This document shows positions 11,198-24,100 of a DNA stretch of 64,000 nucleotides, one piece after another. Under the pieces are notes generated by a model. The model did no database searches. It saw only the letters and a program-made list of their open reading frames with translations, and was not told where the DNA came from. A program made the translations under genes and the position numbers. How positions within the stretch are numbered: the stretch's first letter is position 1; every line of letters begins with the position of its first letter. The DNA is from Monocercomonoides exilis (taxonomy: Eukaryota; Preaxostyla; Oxymonadida; Polymastigidae), in the NCBI GenBank assembly GCA_001643675.2, contig LSRY02000056.1, positions 191,001-255,000 on the forward strand. Reading direction: 5' to 3'.

Positions 11198-14100
11198 CTA
11201 AGCGCTGCGTTCATTCACACTTACAGAATCCGTACCAAAGCGAACGCGCTGCTGCTGTTGAGTTGATTTTACTTCAGATGCTGAAGAAGTTGAAGAGTCC
11301 GAAGAAACGAGAACTTGAGGTTTTTCCATCTTCATTGAATTCAGAAAGGCAGATGCAAAAGATCCCAATGACCCATCATCTGAATTGATTGGTGTCTGCC
11401 TCGTAAACTGTGCAAATGAAGGAGAGGGAGAAGAAGAAGAAGAAGAAGGAGAAGGAGAAAGCAGAAGTGAAGAAGTTGGAAGACGAGAAGATGGATTTGC
11501 ATTGAGGCGCGATGAAGACGAAAAAGAAAGAGAAGACGAAAGATTTGGTTGTGAAGGGGAAGAGCCGAGTCTGAACTTCATGTTTTCTTCCATCAGCTGC
11601 TTGCACCTCCTGTTTGCTTCTTCGTACAATGACTCCAATTCACTCAGTCGCTGTTCTTTTGCACTCAGCGTCTCTTGGGCGTCTCTTAATGCGCTCTCCA
11701 TGCGGTGCATTTCTTGTTCCATGTGCTCTCTTTCCTTCGCCGCAGCCGCGTTCTGCTCTTCCAGCTCAGCCTTCATCACATTCAGCGCTGCCTCGCTCAG
11801 CCCAAACGAGTCCTGGTAGTTCTCCAGCTCCTTCACAGCCACCGCCAAGTCTGCCTCCAGCTGGTTCCTCTGCTCCACCAGCGCCGCCAGGTCTGTCCGC
11901 ACCGCCCGGCTGTCCTGCTCAGCCAGGCTCTGGTGGCGGATCTTCTCTTTCAGTTGCTCCTGGCTCGTCTGCGCCTGCTGCTTCACCACCGCCAGCTCTT
12001 CTGCCTTTGACGCCAGCTCTGCCTCAAGACGCGCCTTGTCTGATGCATGTGCTGCCATCTCCCTTTTGAGCTTGTCGCGGCAGCTGTGCAGGTCCTCTTC
12101 CACAGCAGACAGCTCAGCCTTCATCTGCTCTTCCTCCGACGCCATCTCACTCTGCTTCTGCTGCAGCCCCCGCAGCATCCCTTCCAACTCTCTCTTAATC
12201 GCTGCCACATTCTCCGCATCGCTCTTCAGATCACTCGAAGTCGCTGATATCTCCGCCAGCTCTGCCTCAGCTGCGTCCTTTCGCTTTGTCACCTCTTCTA
12301 GTTGCCTGTTCGTTTCACTCAGCTCAGTTTTCAGTGCATTCAGCTCGTCTGCCAGCTCTTCCTGGCTGCTGTGCTGGGCAATGGTGTGCTCTCTGTAGAA
12401 TCGCAGCTCTGCCTCCTTCTCTTCCTTCTCCTTTGCCAACTCTGCTTCCAACTGGCTGATCTTTCCTTGCGCTTCCTTTAGCTCCAGCTGTGTTCCCATC
12501 ACCTTCCGCATCTGCTGCTCCACTTCTGCCTGCTTCTCCACCATCTCCTTTTGATGACTCCGAAGAATCTGCTCAATCTTGTCTGTTGTTCCTTGCCCTC
12601 TTTCTGTCAGCTGGCTCAGCTGAGTTCCAAACGACTCTCTTTCCTTCTGCACTTCTCCTCTCAACTGCTCAACCATCTGCCTCAGATGCTCCTTCTCTCC
12701 AACAGCCACATCCAGCGCTGCTCTCTTCTCTTCTGTCATTCGCGTCTGCTCCCTCAGCTCTTGCTCCACTTTCTCCAACTTCTGCTTTGCAAGTTCTGCT
12801 GTCTCCTCTGCTTCTGCCTCCATCGCGTGGATGCGCTCAACAAACGCGTTGCTTTCCACCTTCGATTCCTCTTCCTTCTCATTCAGCTGTGCTTGCAGTG
12901 ACTCCGTCTTTTGCTGCTCCAAGGCCAGCTGATACTGCAATGCTCTGATGTTTTGATTGAGTTGGTCCATTTGCCCCTTCAACTCCTCTTTCGTGTCATC
13001 CAAAGTGCGCGTCTGCTCTGCCATGTTCTGCTTTTCTTGATGGATGTTGTTCAGCTCCTTTGTCAGCAGCGCGTTCTCTGCAGTCAGCTCAGCTATCTTC
13101 TGTGCCATCTCCTCGGCCTCTTTTTTGAGCTTCTCTGTGTCTTCACTCCTCTTCTTCAGCTCAGCATTCAGCTGGCCACAATATTGATTGTACTGCTTTA
13201 TCCTCTCACTCACCATCACATCTTTTCCCTGCGACGCTTTCGTCGCCATCTCCAGCTGATGGCTGGCAATTGTGTATTTTGTCTCTTTCTCCTTCAAACT
13301 GTCCTCTTTCGTTTTGGCATCAAGACGTGCTGCATGTAACTGCTCATGCAGCATCTTCCGCTCAATCCTTTGTTCTTCTTTCAGATTGCTTATCGTCTCT
13401 TTCAACGACTCATTTTCTTTTCCCGTTTTCTCCACCTCATTCTTCAGCTGATTGTTGTCTATTTTCAGCTCCTGAAGCTCTTCATTGGCCTTCTTCAGTG
13501 AGTCCTCCAGTTGAGCGCATTTTGTCTTTGTCTCTTCAACCTCAGCATCCAATTGACCAATATTCTGTTCAAGCACTTCTTCATTCCGCGCTGCCTCTTC
13601 TGCAACTTTTCTCTCTCTTTCCTCTGCTGCTTTCACTCTTTCCTTCAGTTCTGTCAACTCTCTTTCCTGTGCCCCTTTCTCTTGTGTCAGATTCTGTCTT
13701 TGTCTTCCGCTTTCGTCTGCTTCCTGCTTCAGCTTGTCAATCACATCCTGAAGCCTTCTCTCTCTTTCTTCAATCTCCTTCTTCATCTCATTCTCTTTCT
13801 TTGCGCAGTTCTCCTCAGCCAGCTGCATTTTCTTCTGCATCAATTCGACTTCTCCTTCGAGTCGCTTTGCTTCCAGTTGCGCTGCTTCAAGATCGTCTTT
13901 CATGTCGCTGTGCGCTTTCAACAGATCTTTCTGCAATTCTCGTGCATCGCTTTCAGCTGCATGTATGGTCTCATTTTCCGCACGTAATTGTTCGATTTGC
14001 TCTGTCATTTTTGAGTTTTCCGCTTGAAGCTTTTCAAGGGCAGTATCTTTAGCTGCAAGAGAATGCGACAATGTTCTGATGTGCTGTTCAGATGCACCAC

Positions 14101-14816
14101 TCATCAAATTTTGCTTGTCGCACTCTTCTTGAAGACGCTGTTTTTCATTTGTTAATTCTTCTAATTTGGTTGTCAATAAAGTGTTCTGTTCTTTTGATTT
14201 TTCAAATTGTTCTGTCAATTTCCCGTGATCCTCTTTGAGTTTTGTCAACTCTTCTTCGAAGTTATCAGCTTTATCTTCATTCTCTGCTCCTTTTTTCTGC
14301 AAGTCAACAGCAATTTTTCGTAAGCGATCCTCTTCGTTCACTGCTTGCTCCATTCTTTGTTGTGCAGCACGAACGTCGGCTTCACATTGTTCCACTTGTT
14401 TTGAAAGGTCAATGATCCGTTGAGCCTTTTCTTTATTATCTTTTTGGGTTTTTGCAATTTCTTGTCTCAGCTCTTCTAATTCTTCGAGAACCACTCCCTG
14501 CATATCATTCAAAAAGTAATTTTCAAAAAGAAATAATAAATAATTAATTATCAAACTTTCTTGTTGCCGAAGCCCAGTTGTGCCGCACGAGAATCCAATG
14601 CCGATTTCAATACATCAATGTATGTTCTCAGTTCTTCGTTTTCTTTGATTTGACTTTGAAGAGACGCAGCAAGACGTTTTCTTTCTTTCAAATTTGGATC
14701 ATCTTTCGATGGTGTCCTTGTCGTTCTCTAAAAATTAAATCAATCATGAATGTTTTAACAATTTTCAAATCTAACATTAAAAGATATCTTCAAACTGCTG
14801 TCAATGATAAGCTCAT
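11198..14816 (-). CDS. Long coiled-coil protein, 1163 residues, function unknown
   Basis: Three exons on the minus strand: 14816-14796, 14727-14557 and 14497-11198. All junctions are phase 0 and both introns start with GTTTGA. The protein opens MSLSLTARTTRTPSKDDPNL and then enters almost unbroken heptad-type sequence rich in Glu, Lys, Gln, Leu and Ala, from about residue 20 to 1040. It ends in a Ser-rich disordered tail with the last residues SVNERSA and TAG. No catalytic or binding domain is visible. Such proteins in flagellates are often cytoskeletal, basal-body or Golgi tethers, but nothing here chooses between them. The gene is divergently transcribed from SDE2 with 94 bp between start codons. 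Codon use is much more G/C-rich near the C-terminal coil (11700-12200) than at the 5' end. Confidence 0.85.
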
Positions 14817-14910
14817 TGAAAATTAAATTTTTTAAAAAATTGGATTTTAACCCATTCTATTTTGTTTTCCTGAACCTTAACATAATATTTCAATTTATCC
14901 AAAGACCACC
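14817..14910. promoter_or_regulatory. Divergent promoter region, coiled-coil gene / SDE2
   Basis: Only 94 bp separate the two opposite start codons, so both promoters and both 5' UTRs must fit here. The sequence is AT-rich with a T-run and no motif I can name. Confidence 0.6.
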
Positions 14911-16032
14911 ATGGCTTGCACTATTGTTGTACAGGGTATTGGACCGAACAATGCTGAAGCATTTTCGTTTTTAGAAGTTCCAACTCCTTCTACACTTCTT
15001 TTATCCGTTGCAGAACGTTTGGGGATTGAAAAATGCAAAATTGCTTCTTTCTCCGAAACTGTGTATTTTTTGCATGAAGGACAGTTGCTTACTGAAGGCT
15101 CTTTAGATGGATGCTTTTTTACAACAGTTCAATGTTGTTTCAGGATTCTTGGAGGAAAGCAAGGAGCTTTTGGTCAAACTGTTAGAAATGCCAAAACAAC
15201 AGGAAAAAAAATAGTTTCGATGAGCAAGTGCAGAGACCTCTCAGGAAGAAGAATTGGCGACCTGAAAGTGGAAAAGATGTTGAAAGAATGGTCTGCAAAA
15301 GCACCAGAAAGAGAAGCTGCAAAACGATTAGAAATGGAAAAAAAGAATGCTCGTAGACTGGCTCCAATGTCAGCTCCTGATCTTGGAAAATATGATGAAA
15401 AGTTAAAATCAAGTTCGGAAGGATTACTTGATGCGATGGGATTTGCTTTGAAACATTCTGATTCTCGCAACAAAAAACATGCTCAAGAATCTGATTCTGA
15501 GAGCGATGAGAGTGAAAGCATGGATGAAGATGATCTGTCATCCAGCGAAGAAAACGAAGACGAAAGCAGCGAATCTGATGTATCTGAGTCACAACATCAG
15601 AAACAACCAAAATTTGATTCAGAAAGCGAAGGAGAAACAAAAGAAACTTTATTACCATTTTTGAAAGAAAAAAAGAAAAACGACTCCTTCCAGTCAAACA
15701 CCTCGCCTCAATGCTCTTCTTCAATTTCATCTCCTCCTTCAACAATCTCTTCTTTATCGTCTCCTTCAGATTCAAGTGACAAATCTTCTTCAGTTGAAGA
15801 TTCATCTTCAAATCCAGCGCAACCTGCATTTCAACCAATATCTCTCGACTGCATTTCATCTTCAAGCGAATTGATTGAGAAATATTCACGTGAACAAATC
15901 AAATCCGAACTAAACCGTTTGGGCTTAAAGTGTGGAGGAAGAATAGAAGAACTTGCTGAAAGACTTTTCAGCATAAAAGGAATAGAAACACAGAAAGAAA
16001 AGTGGAATCCAAAAATATTGGTTAAAGTCTAA
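14911..16032 (+). CDS. SDE2: SDE2-like splicing and genome-stability factor
   Basis: Single exon, 373 residues, starting in a CCACCATGG context. The N-terminal 80 residues are a ubiquitin-like fold. It ends in the processing-type sequence RILGGKQGAFGQ (Gly-Gly at 81-82), where SDE2 family proteins are cut by ubiquitin proteases to expose a Lys-led C-terminal fragment. Next come the family signatures CRDLSGRRIGDL and a basic helix (KMLKEWSAKAPEREAAKR). A long acidic and Ser-rich region follows, then a C-terminal SAP-like helix pair (REQIKSELNRLGLKCGGRIE, about residues 330-362). SAP domains occur in animal SDE2. In yeast, processed Sde2 joins the spliceosome and helps excise particular introns; in animals it also acts in replication-stress response. 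The order of domains makes the call strong. Confidence 0.9.
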   Translation: MACTIVVQGIGPNNAEAFSFLEVPTPSTLLLSVAERLGIEKCKIASFSETVYFLHEGQLLTEGSLDGCFFTTVQCCFRILGGKQGAFGQTVRNAKTTGKKIVSMSKCRDLSGRRIGDLKVEKMLKEWSAKAPEREAAKRLEMEKKNARRLAPMSAPDLGKYDEKLKSSSEGLLDAMGFALKHSDSRNKKHAQESDSESDESESMDEDDLSSSEENEDESSESDVSESQHQKQPKFDSESEGETKETLLPFLKEKKKNDSFQSNTSPQCSSSISSPPSTISSLSSPSDSSDKSSSVEDSSSNPAQPAFQPISLDCISSSSELIEKYSREQIKSELNRLGLKCGGRIEELAERLFSIKGIETQKEKWNPKILVKV

Positions 16033-16150
16033 TTTTTAAAATTTTTCATTTCACAGCGTTCATTTCATTGTTTTATTTGTGAAATTATAAAAAAAATATT
16101 TATGATCCACACCCTTTTACTTTTCCATATTAATTTATTTTTAATTATAT

Positions 16151-19100
16151 ATGGATGAACTTCCACGCTCTCAAGATAACTCGAATGAAAATAAGGTTCA
16201 GAAGCAACGTGGATTACCAACTCAAATTATTACTCACAGTGCATCTTTTCCAATAAGCACAGCAACTATTAAGAGTTGCCAGTTTTTCAATTCTGATGTC
16301 ATTCGTTCTCTTCATGATTCTCAACATTTGCTGCCTTTTTTGCTGGAAAACAAAAACAATAAGGAATCAATTTCTAAAGTATTGATACAAAATTTTTTTG
16401 TGAATGCCATTTAATTAAATGTTATTTTCAAATTTTGACAGTTTTTAACATCTCGTTTTGAGATGCAACTTTTCTTAACATTTACATGGGCAAGTGGTAA
16501 AGACAGTTTGTTTTTACAATCAGGTGAACAGATATTGGACAAAACAGAAGAGTTCAAACGATTGGGATTTACAAAAACATTTGTATCACAATCTGTGGAC
16601 AATTGTAAAGGTTCTCAAACAATTGACTGTTCTAAACTCATGGGCATCAAAGAGTTTACTTCAATGAGCAAATCAAAAATTGATAATTCTTTGATGAAAA
16701 ATGAGATTAGTGGATTCAATTTGCGAATGAAAGAATCGAAAATTCAATCAATAATGGAATCTCTTCAACAAGACAGCATTGAAGGCAATGATACTTTCAC
16801 CACACGCGCAGAAGGCACTTTGCCAATGATTGAATCTGACGGTATTGAAAGCGAGATATTGCATTCTCTTCATTTCCCAAGGTCGTCTCGTGTCTCAGCG
16901 ACTAACGGTCGCTGCGCAACATTTGTCTCATCTCCGATTGCTTCATCATTTCGTTCTTTTGCTGCTTCAACTAAAGAATCTGTCATAAGAACTATTTCAA
17001 ATCGACAGAGTGATGTTGCTTCGTTGAATTGCATGTATATTGATGTTGTGCTGATTCCATTGGTGCATCTGTCTGTTTTCGAAGAATTATTCAAAAACAG
17101 CAGCACTCACTTCGCTCATATGCAACTGCTTCAACATATTCAACTTCATACAGACAGCATGAGAAGAGATGAAGATGAATGCACAGAAGCAACCGAAGAA
17201 ACAGAAGAAATACAAAAGAAAAAGAGGAAAAGCGCTCGAGAATTGGCATCATCTTCGCAAAATGACATGTCAAAACGACCGTCTGTTCCAAGATTCGATA
17301 CGTCAACTCTTCCTCTTTCGAAGTACAAAGAGAAAGTCTGGGCGTCTTCTGCCACAAGCAAGAATTCTCTGTCAAACCCACGTTTGAATGACTTGTTGGA
17401 CAACAGTTCAGAAAACGAAGATTCTTCTCATCAAATTCGTCATTCGCCTTTACAGCCAACGCACTCAACAGCAAGTTCTTCGATTCTTCCTTCTTCTTCG
17501 CAAACACTACAAAATGAAGATGTCAACACTTCTGCATCTAGCGAAGGAAATTCACTTTCCTCGCCTTCTCCTTCTCCTTCTCCTTCTTTATTACAGCCAT
17601 CCTCTTCACTTCCACCATATTTCTTGCGTTTTTCGTGTCCTATTCATTTCAGCTCGATTAATTCACTTCATCTTTTATCGGTTGCCTACAATTCGAATGA
17701 AAGCTTATCTGAATCATCTTTGTTAGCTCCGAAGACTTTGCCTTCTCAAACTCATCCAATTCCTTTTTCAACTGTTTCTTTCTCTTCCTGTCCAACCCCT
17801 CCTTCTCCACTTTCTCTTCAAATTCCTTCTTCATCTCCGTCTTTTTCATATCAACCTCCTTCTTTGCTTTCCTCTTCTTCTCTCTCCTCTCTTTCTCCTT
17901 CACCAAATTTCTCATTTCCACCACCTCCTTCTGCTTCTTCTTCCGCTTCTTCGTCGTTGTCTTCTTCTTCAAATAGTTTTTCTGCTTCATCTTCGTCTTC
18001 AGGGCGTCTTTCAGAAAAACATGATGTGTTGTTTGTTGTTGATCTGAACAGCTCTGCCAGCTCATCGTTAGAATTCGCTTCAAAAGTACAAGCGTCGCCT
18101 GCCCAACTATCAAATCATCTTGCAAATGCATCGTTTAAACAGCAGCTGAAGCAAATTTCTGAGCTGTTGAAACCAATGTTTGATATTCAGACAGACTCTC
18201 AGCCTTTGAATAGACTCGTCTTCTCGCTCAATCCAAACGGTGCACTTCGAACGCTTCTTCGTATTATTTGCAGTTCAAATGCGTTGTTTAAAGCGCTCAA
18301 AAAGTCAACTGCATCTGCTCACACTGAAAACCCCAGTGATAAAGATTCTTCTGATGATGCAACTCAGCAGAAGCCAGAAACTGCTCCTGTGCAGAATGAA
18401 AAGGCCAAAGAAGAAGATAAACCTTTGTTCAGTGACTTAAATCCTATTCCATTGTCTGTTTCATCTTTTGTGTCAATTAAGTCTCTTCTTGAAAGCACTG
18501 ACATCCAAAAATATCTTTCAACTTCAAATGTATCAACAGCCTGCGCTGTTGATAGCTCTTCTTCGACATTCCCAGAGCATTGCTTTGTTTCCATTGTTGC
18601 AGCAAATTCTCGCTGCACTCCAGACGATGCACAAAATTCTTCCACTTTGCATCCTTTTGTCCCTCCAAACATCCCAACGATATCCCTCCCACCGTCAATG
18701 CCTCATTCAAAGATACCAACAATTTCTGGTTTCCATCCAGCACGAGTGATGAAACGGATTCCAATAAACACCATCCCCATCGTCTCGTCCACACAGCGCA
18801 CAAACATCCCAGCACCGCCCAACAGCTCGTGCTTTGTGATTGATGCAATCGACACATCTGACTCTCTTTCACATGTCCACCCGCTCTGCCCATGCAGCCT
18901 TCCTTCTTCCTCATCTATTGCTGTTCCTCTCGCTGCGCTGCAGATTGGCACGTGGACAGCAGCGACTGGGACAGGTGTGGATGTGTCTGCAGAAGTCTCT
19001 CTGGCACGTGGGTGCTTCACCTACCGCATCCAGCACAAGAAAGCGCTTATCTCACACTTCATCAACTCTATCGACATCCCATTTCACACAATCATCCACG

Positions 19101-22100
19101 CCTCTGTCTCATTCTCTGTATCCCTCACCAACTCCACTGTGGAAGAGCTGCATAACAACGCAAACCAGCAAAGAGCAGTGCTCTCTTTGGTCGTTGCTGT
19201 GCCTCCTCTCTTCAGGCTATCTGTGCAGAGCGGGCAGAGAGAAGGCTCAATGCCCCAGCCAGATTTCACGTCAGGCGACCAGGCATCGGTTGTGGCAAGG
19301 CATCTGCTGCATTTTTCTTCTGAAAAGGATTTGGAGCAAGTGCTGATGGTATGAAACATTGAACATTATTTCATATTTCAAAAATTATTTTTTCTATTTT
19401 TTTTTTCTCAAATTTCTTTTTTCAATCTGCACAGATACTCGGAAGAAGTTCTGCGTTTTATTCGCTTTTCCTTCAATCAAACTATTCTCGTCTTCTGCCA
19501 GCACTGCCGCCGATGCCACAGCTGCCTCAGATCAGCAGGCAGGCATTGAAAGCCAGCTGCCCTCTGAATGCAGTGAACGAGTATTGTGCACTGACTCCAT
19601 CGAAATGGCTGATGGATGTCGTTGCAACAGGCGCAACTGTTCATTCAATGGCGCTTAAGAGATCATGCAATTCAGTTGCTTCATCTTCGTATTTGTCATC
19701 AAAAGCTACGGAATCAACTCAAAGTGCTGATTCATCGCAGATGAATGACTCTTTATCGGCCACTCAATCGGTGGCATCTGATTATTCTGTTCGTTCCTCA
19801 TCTTCTGAAAGATACAGGTGTATTGTTCCTGTTCCTCCATTTTCAGTGACTGTATATGAAATGCACTATTCTCTGTACTTTCCTCGCGTTACGCCTCGTG
19901 CCTCGCTCATATCGCTTCTTGCTCCGTTGCTCAATCCGGAGCCACTTCGAGAAAACGCTCCTTTGCTTTTCTTCCCCGCAATTCATCTTTCTTCCCTTCA
20001 TCTTTATGCGGATGTTGCACAAGACACCCTTGTTTGTCCGCGTACAAAATATTGGGTGCAGAATTCATCAAGAAATGGTGTACATGTTCTGGAAAGAGTC
20101 GCAGAAATGCTGAATAGAATGAGAAAAGGGAATGCCAATATGCTGGTTGAAGAAACTTCATCTGGTGACAAAGAAGAACAAGCAAAAGCTGACAATGAAA
20201 ATGAATCGGTAATGGACTCGATGGATAAAATAGAAGAGGAGAAAACGATTTCTGAAGAGAACATTTCGGAAGACAAACGAAAAAATAGCACAGAACCTCA
20301 GAACGAAAGTGCATCTAGTGCAAATTTAAAAGCTTTTGATTCGCTGGAGCGCCTGTGGCAATTCATCTCTTCGGCAGACGATTCACTAAAAGCAGATTTC
20401 AATGACTTTATTCATCCGCTTATGAGAACATATTCAAAAGACTCTCTTCATAGAATTGGGCGGACAAGGTCAACGTTAACAATATCCTCTCCTTTATCTC
20501 TATCGTTACCACCAACATTTGCACAACCTCAGCCAGCACCTCCTCCAAGTTCAACTCCATCATCTCCATCAATGCAAACGCAAACAATACAATCCAACTC
20601 TCCTTCAACAGCGCCTTCTCCTGTCCCTATGACTGCATCAACATCAACATCGGCTTCAGCCTCTTCATCTGCATCAGAACCAGCACAAACAACAGAATCA
20701 TCATCAGAGTCAGCACCTTTGCAACAAGAGCAGCAACAAGAGCAACAACAGTCGCAATCTACAGCCACTACATCATCTTCTCTGCAGCCACCTCCGTCTC
20801 CTCCTTCAACACAAATATCAACAGTGAATCAGTCAGCTTTTACACCTGCTTCACTGAATTACACATTTCGACCAGATGTTATAGGTGCATTGGCGAATGT
20901 TCTTCCAAGGCACATTGCGCTTGCACGAATGGCCAATTACGAGAAATGGAAGCGAGAGACAATACGACGCTCTTATGCAAAAGCAAAGTACGAGAAAGCG
21001 GCTAAGGAAAAGCTTGAAGAACTCAGAGCACGAGAGAAAGACGGGAAATGTGATGGTCAGCAAACGTTAGAGAAAGAGGATGAATTCAGCGTATACACAT
21101 CCTTTTTAACAGATGAGGACATGAACATGATTGAAGGCATGGATGATGAAGATATTTTTGATCTAACTGGAATACCTCCTCTTTCTGCTGGGTCACGATT
21201 GTGCAACAAAAAAGTCTTCTGTCAGTGCAAAACACGTCGTCTGTTGCAAGAGAGCAAGGAATCAATGAATTCGACTTTTGGAAAGGAAGCTGCTGATGGT
21301 TGCAGTGAAGATAATGAACGAAGTCAAGGAAAATCTTCAAGCGAAGCAGAATCGATATCAGGCGGAGCAACTTTGTACCAGTCTTGCTCTGATTTGAAAT
21401 GGCTTGCCGATCCAAATACGACAGAGCTCTCAGCATCATCTGTTGTCTGCCCTTGCTTGCTTGCTGGAGAGCCTTGTTCTCCTGCATGCTCCTGTGACTG
21501 CTGTGCTAATCCACTGAACACAATTCCGTCAGATGTGCTTTGTGATTGTGCTCAAACGCATTTAATCAACTATCACATCATTATGCGTCGTGGCGAACTG
21601 TCTCACTTGGTTGCTCTTCCATGTCGCAATCCAATACGCTTCACTCCCACTCTCATTCATTCTCTCCTTTATCCTGTTTCTCTTCGAATCGCCCACCAGG
21701 GCTATCGTGGATACTTGTGCCTGGAGGATTATCACTGCATTTGTCATGAACCTGTTTATTTCTGCTTTTGCAGCGGTCACTCGCTCCTCCATTCAACACA
21801 TTGGCACTGCTCTGATTGCGGGTGCTGCCGCGATCTCAGCTTGTTCCATTGCAAGCGATGCGGCCATTGCTCGAGGGAGACAGATCTTCCATGTCAGTGC
21901 TGCTCGCATCGCCCTGCATTGGAGTCCTGGAGGAACTTGATGAACTCGATTGGCTCTCGTCGCACATCAACCTCAGCACAGGCTGTTGTGAATGTGCCTG
22001 TTCATCCTCATCTCAGTGCAGAAGAAAAGAGAGAGGCAGAATGCTGGGAGCGCGAAGTTCTTGCTGAAGATTTAGCCTGGGTGCGGCTTTCTCGGAGAAA

Positions 22101-22431
22101 GAAACCAGAAAGAGATGATTCATCGAACGATACAGAAAGCATTCAGAGCAAATCAGATAATGTTGAAAAGAATGATAGCATTAAAAATGCAGCAAAGGAT
22201 GAGAAAGGAGAAAACAAAGAAAAAAGCAGAATGATAAAGCTGGTGCAAAACAAAAAAAGAGGGAAACTTATGTGGATTAATTTCGATCAGCAAGCTCTCC
22301 CCGAAGGACAACTTATAAAATTTGTTAATGACATTATTATAAAGGCCTATTTAGAAAAGGAAAAGGAAATGTCAGTTAAGAACAGTCAGAAAAATAGAAC
22401 GTTCGGTTTTGCTTTTAGGAATAAACATTGA
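16151..22431 (+). CDS. Large Ser-rich protein with C-terminal Cys-rich zinc-binding region, unrecognised
   Basis: Three exons, 16151-16378, 16442-19348 and 19435-22431, all phase 0, giving 2043 residues. The start ATG lies only 118 bp after SDE2. Long Ser/Pro-rich stretches separate more ordered parts. One of these is LNRLVFSLNPNGALRTLLRI in exon 2. The last 330 residues are rich in Cys. VCPCLLAGEPCSPACSCDCC followed by AN (about residue 1717) matches the second half of a tesmin/TSO1 CXC domain, with FCQCKTRR some 75 residues earlier as a possible first half. HWHCSDCGCCRDLSLFHC followed by KRCGHC (about residue 1835) resembles the CxxCGxC...HCxxCxxC zinc ribbon of CHY-type ubiquitin ligases. 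I do not recognise a full-length family. A DNA- or ubiquitin-related role is only a suggestion from these motifs. Confidence 0.75.
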
Positions 22432-23059
22432 GCAATTATTTATGAATTGTGTACAAAGCATTGATATATATTTGTAAATATTAAATTAAATTCAAACATA
22501 ACACTTCAATATTTTTTATAAAATTTGTTTTTGTTTATTTATAGAATATTCTAATGAGTAATTCGAATGAATTTTAAAGAGCTAAGTTCGTTTTATTATC
22601 GAAAAACTGAATTATTCCACTGAATAGTGAAAATATCTGGGGGAAAAAGATCTCATCAAGCAGCATTTTATTGAAGTGAACGCAACTATGACCTTTTAAC
22701 TTTTCCAGTCTTTTCTAATTGATAAATGCTGAATTATGCAATGCATATAATTCTTGGATTCCTTTAAAAGAATCAGATTTGAATTTTGAATTGATGCAGA
22801 TGAATAGAATCAAAAGTATTTTTTGAAAAAGATTTTATTATTATGATTAACAAAATCATGACTTCGTTTTATTGAAAACTCTTTTTATCTTAAAAATGAA
22901 AAACATAATTTATATGGTGTTTAATCACAAAACGCATGAATGGCTTGATGCAACAACAAAACAAACCTTTATACATGAAAATGGCCAACGAGACCATAAA
23001 CAGCATAATAAGAAATTATTAACATTTTTTTACCCATCACAAATTATAAAAAATTGAAA
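22432..23059. other. Intergenic stretch
   Basis: AT-rich. A 54-codon plus-strand frame (22895-23057) ends two bases before the next start codon. It looks like a chance or upstream frame rather than a gene. Confidence 0.45.
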
Positions 23060-23612
23060 ATGTCTGCTAAACCTTCAGAAGATGATGAATATGAGTATAT
23101 GGAGATAGAGGAAGATGAAGAAGTATCAGAATACGAAGAGGAAGAAGAAGAAAATGCTATTCATTCTGAGAAGAAGGCCTCACATAACACAACTGGTAAA
23201 CAGATCACTTCAATCAAGGATTTGGACAAAGAAAATCGTAATGAAGATAAACTGGAGGAAGAAACAAAAGCACGTGGAGCTGTTGTCATTCTTGAACTTC
23301 ATTTCCCAGATGAATCAGTGAAAAATATAAAAGTTTGAAACATTCATTTTTTTCATATAGTTTTTGTGGTAACGTCTGAATTGAACAGATTCCGCTGGGA
23401 CAAACAGTTGAATATGTAAAGTGCCAAATTGAAAAGCAGTTTAATATTGAATACTCGAAAATTGTTTGTGAATAAGTGTTATTTTTATTAATTTTTTAAT
23501 CTCTTTTAAGAATGTTGTTTTTGAAGGTGCTCCAATGCTTGATCTCTTCTGTTTGAGCGATTATCCATCTATTACACCACTTCATCCCAATAAGATATAT
23601 GTGAAAGCCTGA
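23060..23612 (+). CDS. Small ubiquitin-fold protein with acidic N-terminus
   Basis: Three exons, 23060-23332, 23389-23463 and 23511-23612, all phase 0, giving 149 residues. The first 75 residues are strongly acidic (runs of Glu and Asp around EYMEIEEDEEVSEYEEEEEE). From about residue 76 the sequence VVILELHFPDESVKNIKIPL starts a beta-grasp pattern and continues QTVEYVKCQIEKQFNIEYSK, then VVFEGAPMLDLFCL and a final strand NKIYVKA. The strand-turn-strand-helix order and the hydrophobic spacing are ubiquitin-like, but there is no C-terminal Gly-Gly, so it should not be conjugated. Both introns (56 and 47 bp) cut the domain. I cannot name an orthologue. The start was set at the ATG at 23060. Confidence 0.65.
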
Positions 23613-24100
23613 AATTTTTTCTGTTCTTCAGACAAAGAATTATCAATTTTGTTATAATTAAAATTGTCAAAACGCAAAATTCATTTTAATTTAACTTGAA
23701 ATAATTTTAGTTAAATTCTTTTTCTCTATTGTTTTTAAAATCAAATTTAGAAAATCAACAAAGTTTTAATGAGAAAATGCTATTTCTCCAAACTTTTTGG
23801 ATAAAATTTTGTTTTTATCAAAACCATATCTGCAAAACATATTTGATAAAAGTTGAATCGAAGAAATATTTAAAAGCACGCATCGAACACTTTGATATTC
23901 AACAACCTTTTCGAAAGATTTTTATATCATTCATATTGAATCCAATTAATGATGAGTTCTAAACTTCTCTTCTTCAGCCTTTCGAAAATAAAAAAGAAAG
24001 ACATTTATCCTCACATTTACACTTTTTTCCTCAAGTATTGTAAAAAAAAAAAAAATTAAATAAAAAAATGCATGAAAACAAAAATAAATAGATAAAACTT
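23613..24100. other. Intergenic stretch
   Basis: Between two convergent genes. A 77-codon frame at 23729-23962 has no ATG at its start and AT-driven composition. Nothing else is visible. Confidence 0.45.

Noticed and set aside
12490-14052. Long plus-strand Ser/Leu-rich frames
   Set aside because: Shadows of the minus-strand coiled-coil gene; no ATG context, domain or spacing that supports a gene.
22895-23057. Short gene directly before the ubiquitin-fold protein
   Set aside because: 54 codons, no domain, no composition different from intergenic DNA; at most an upstream frame.
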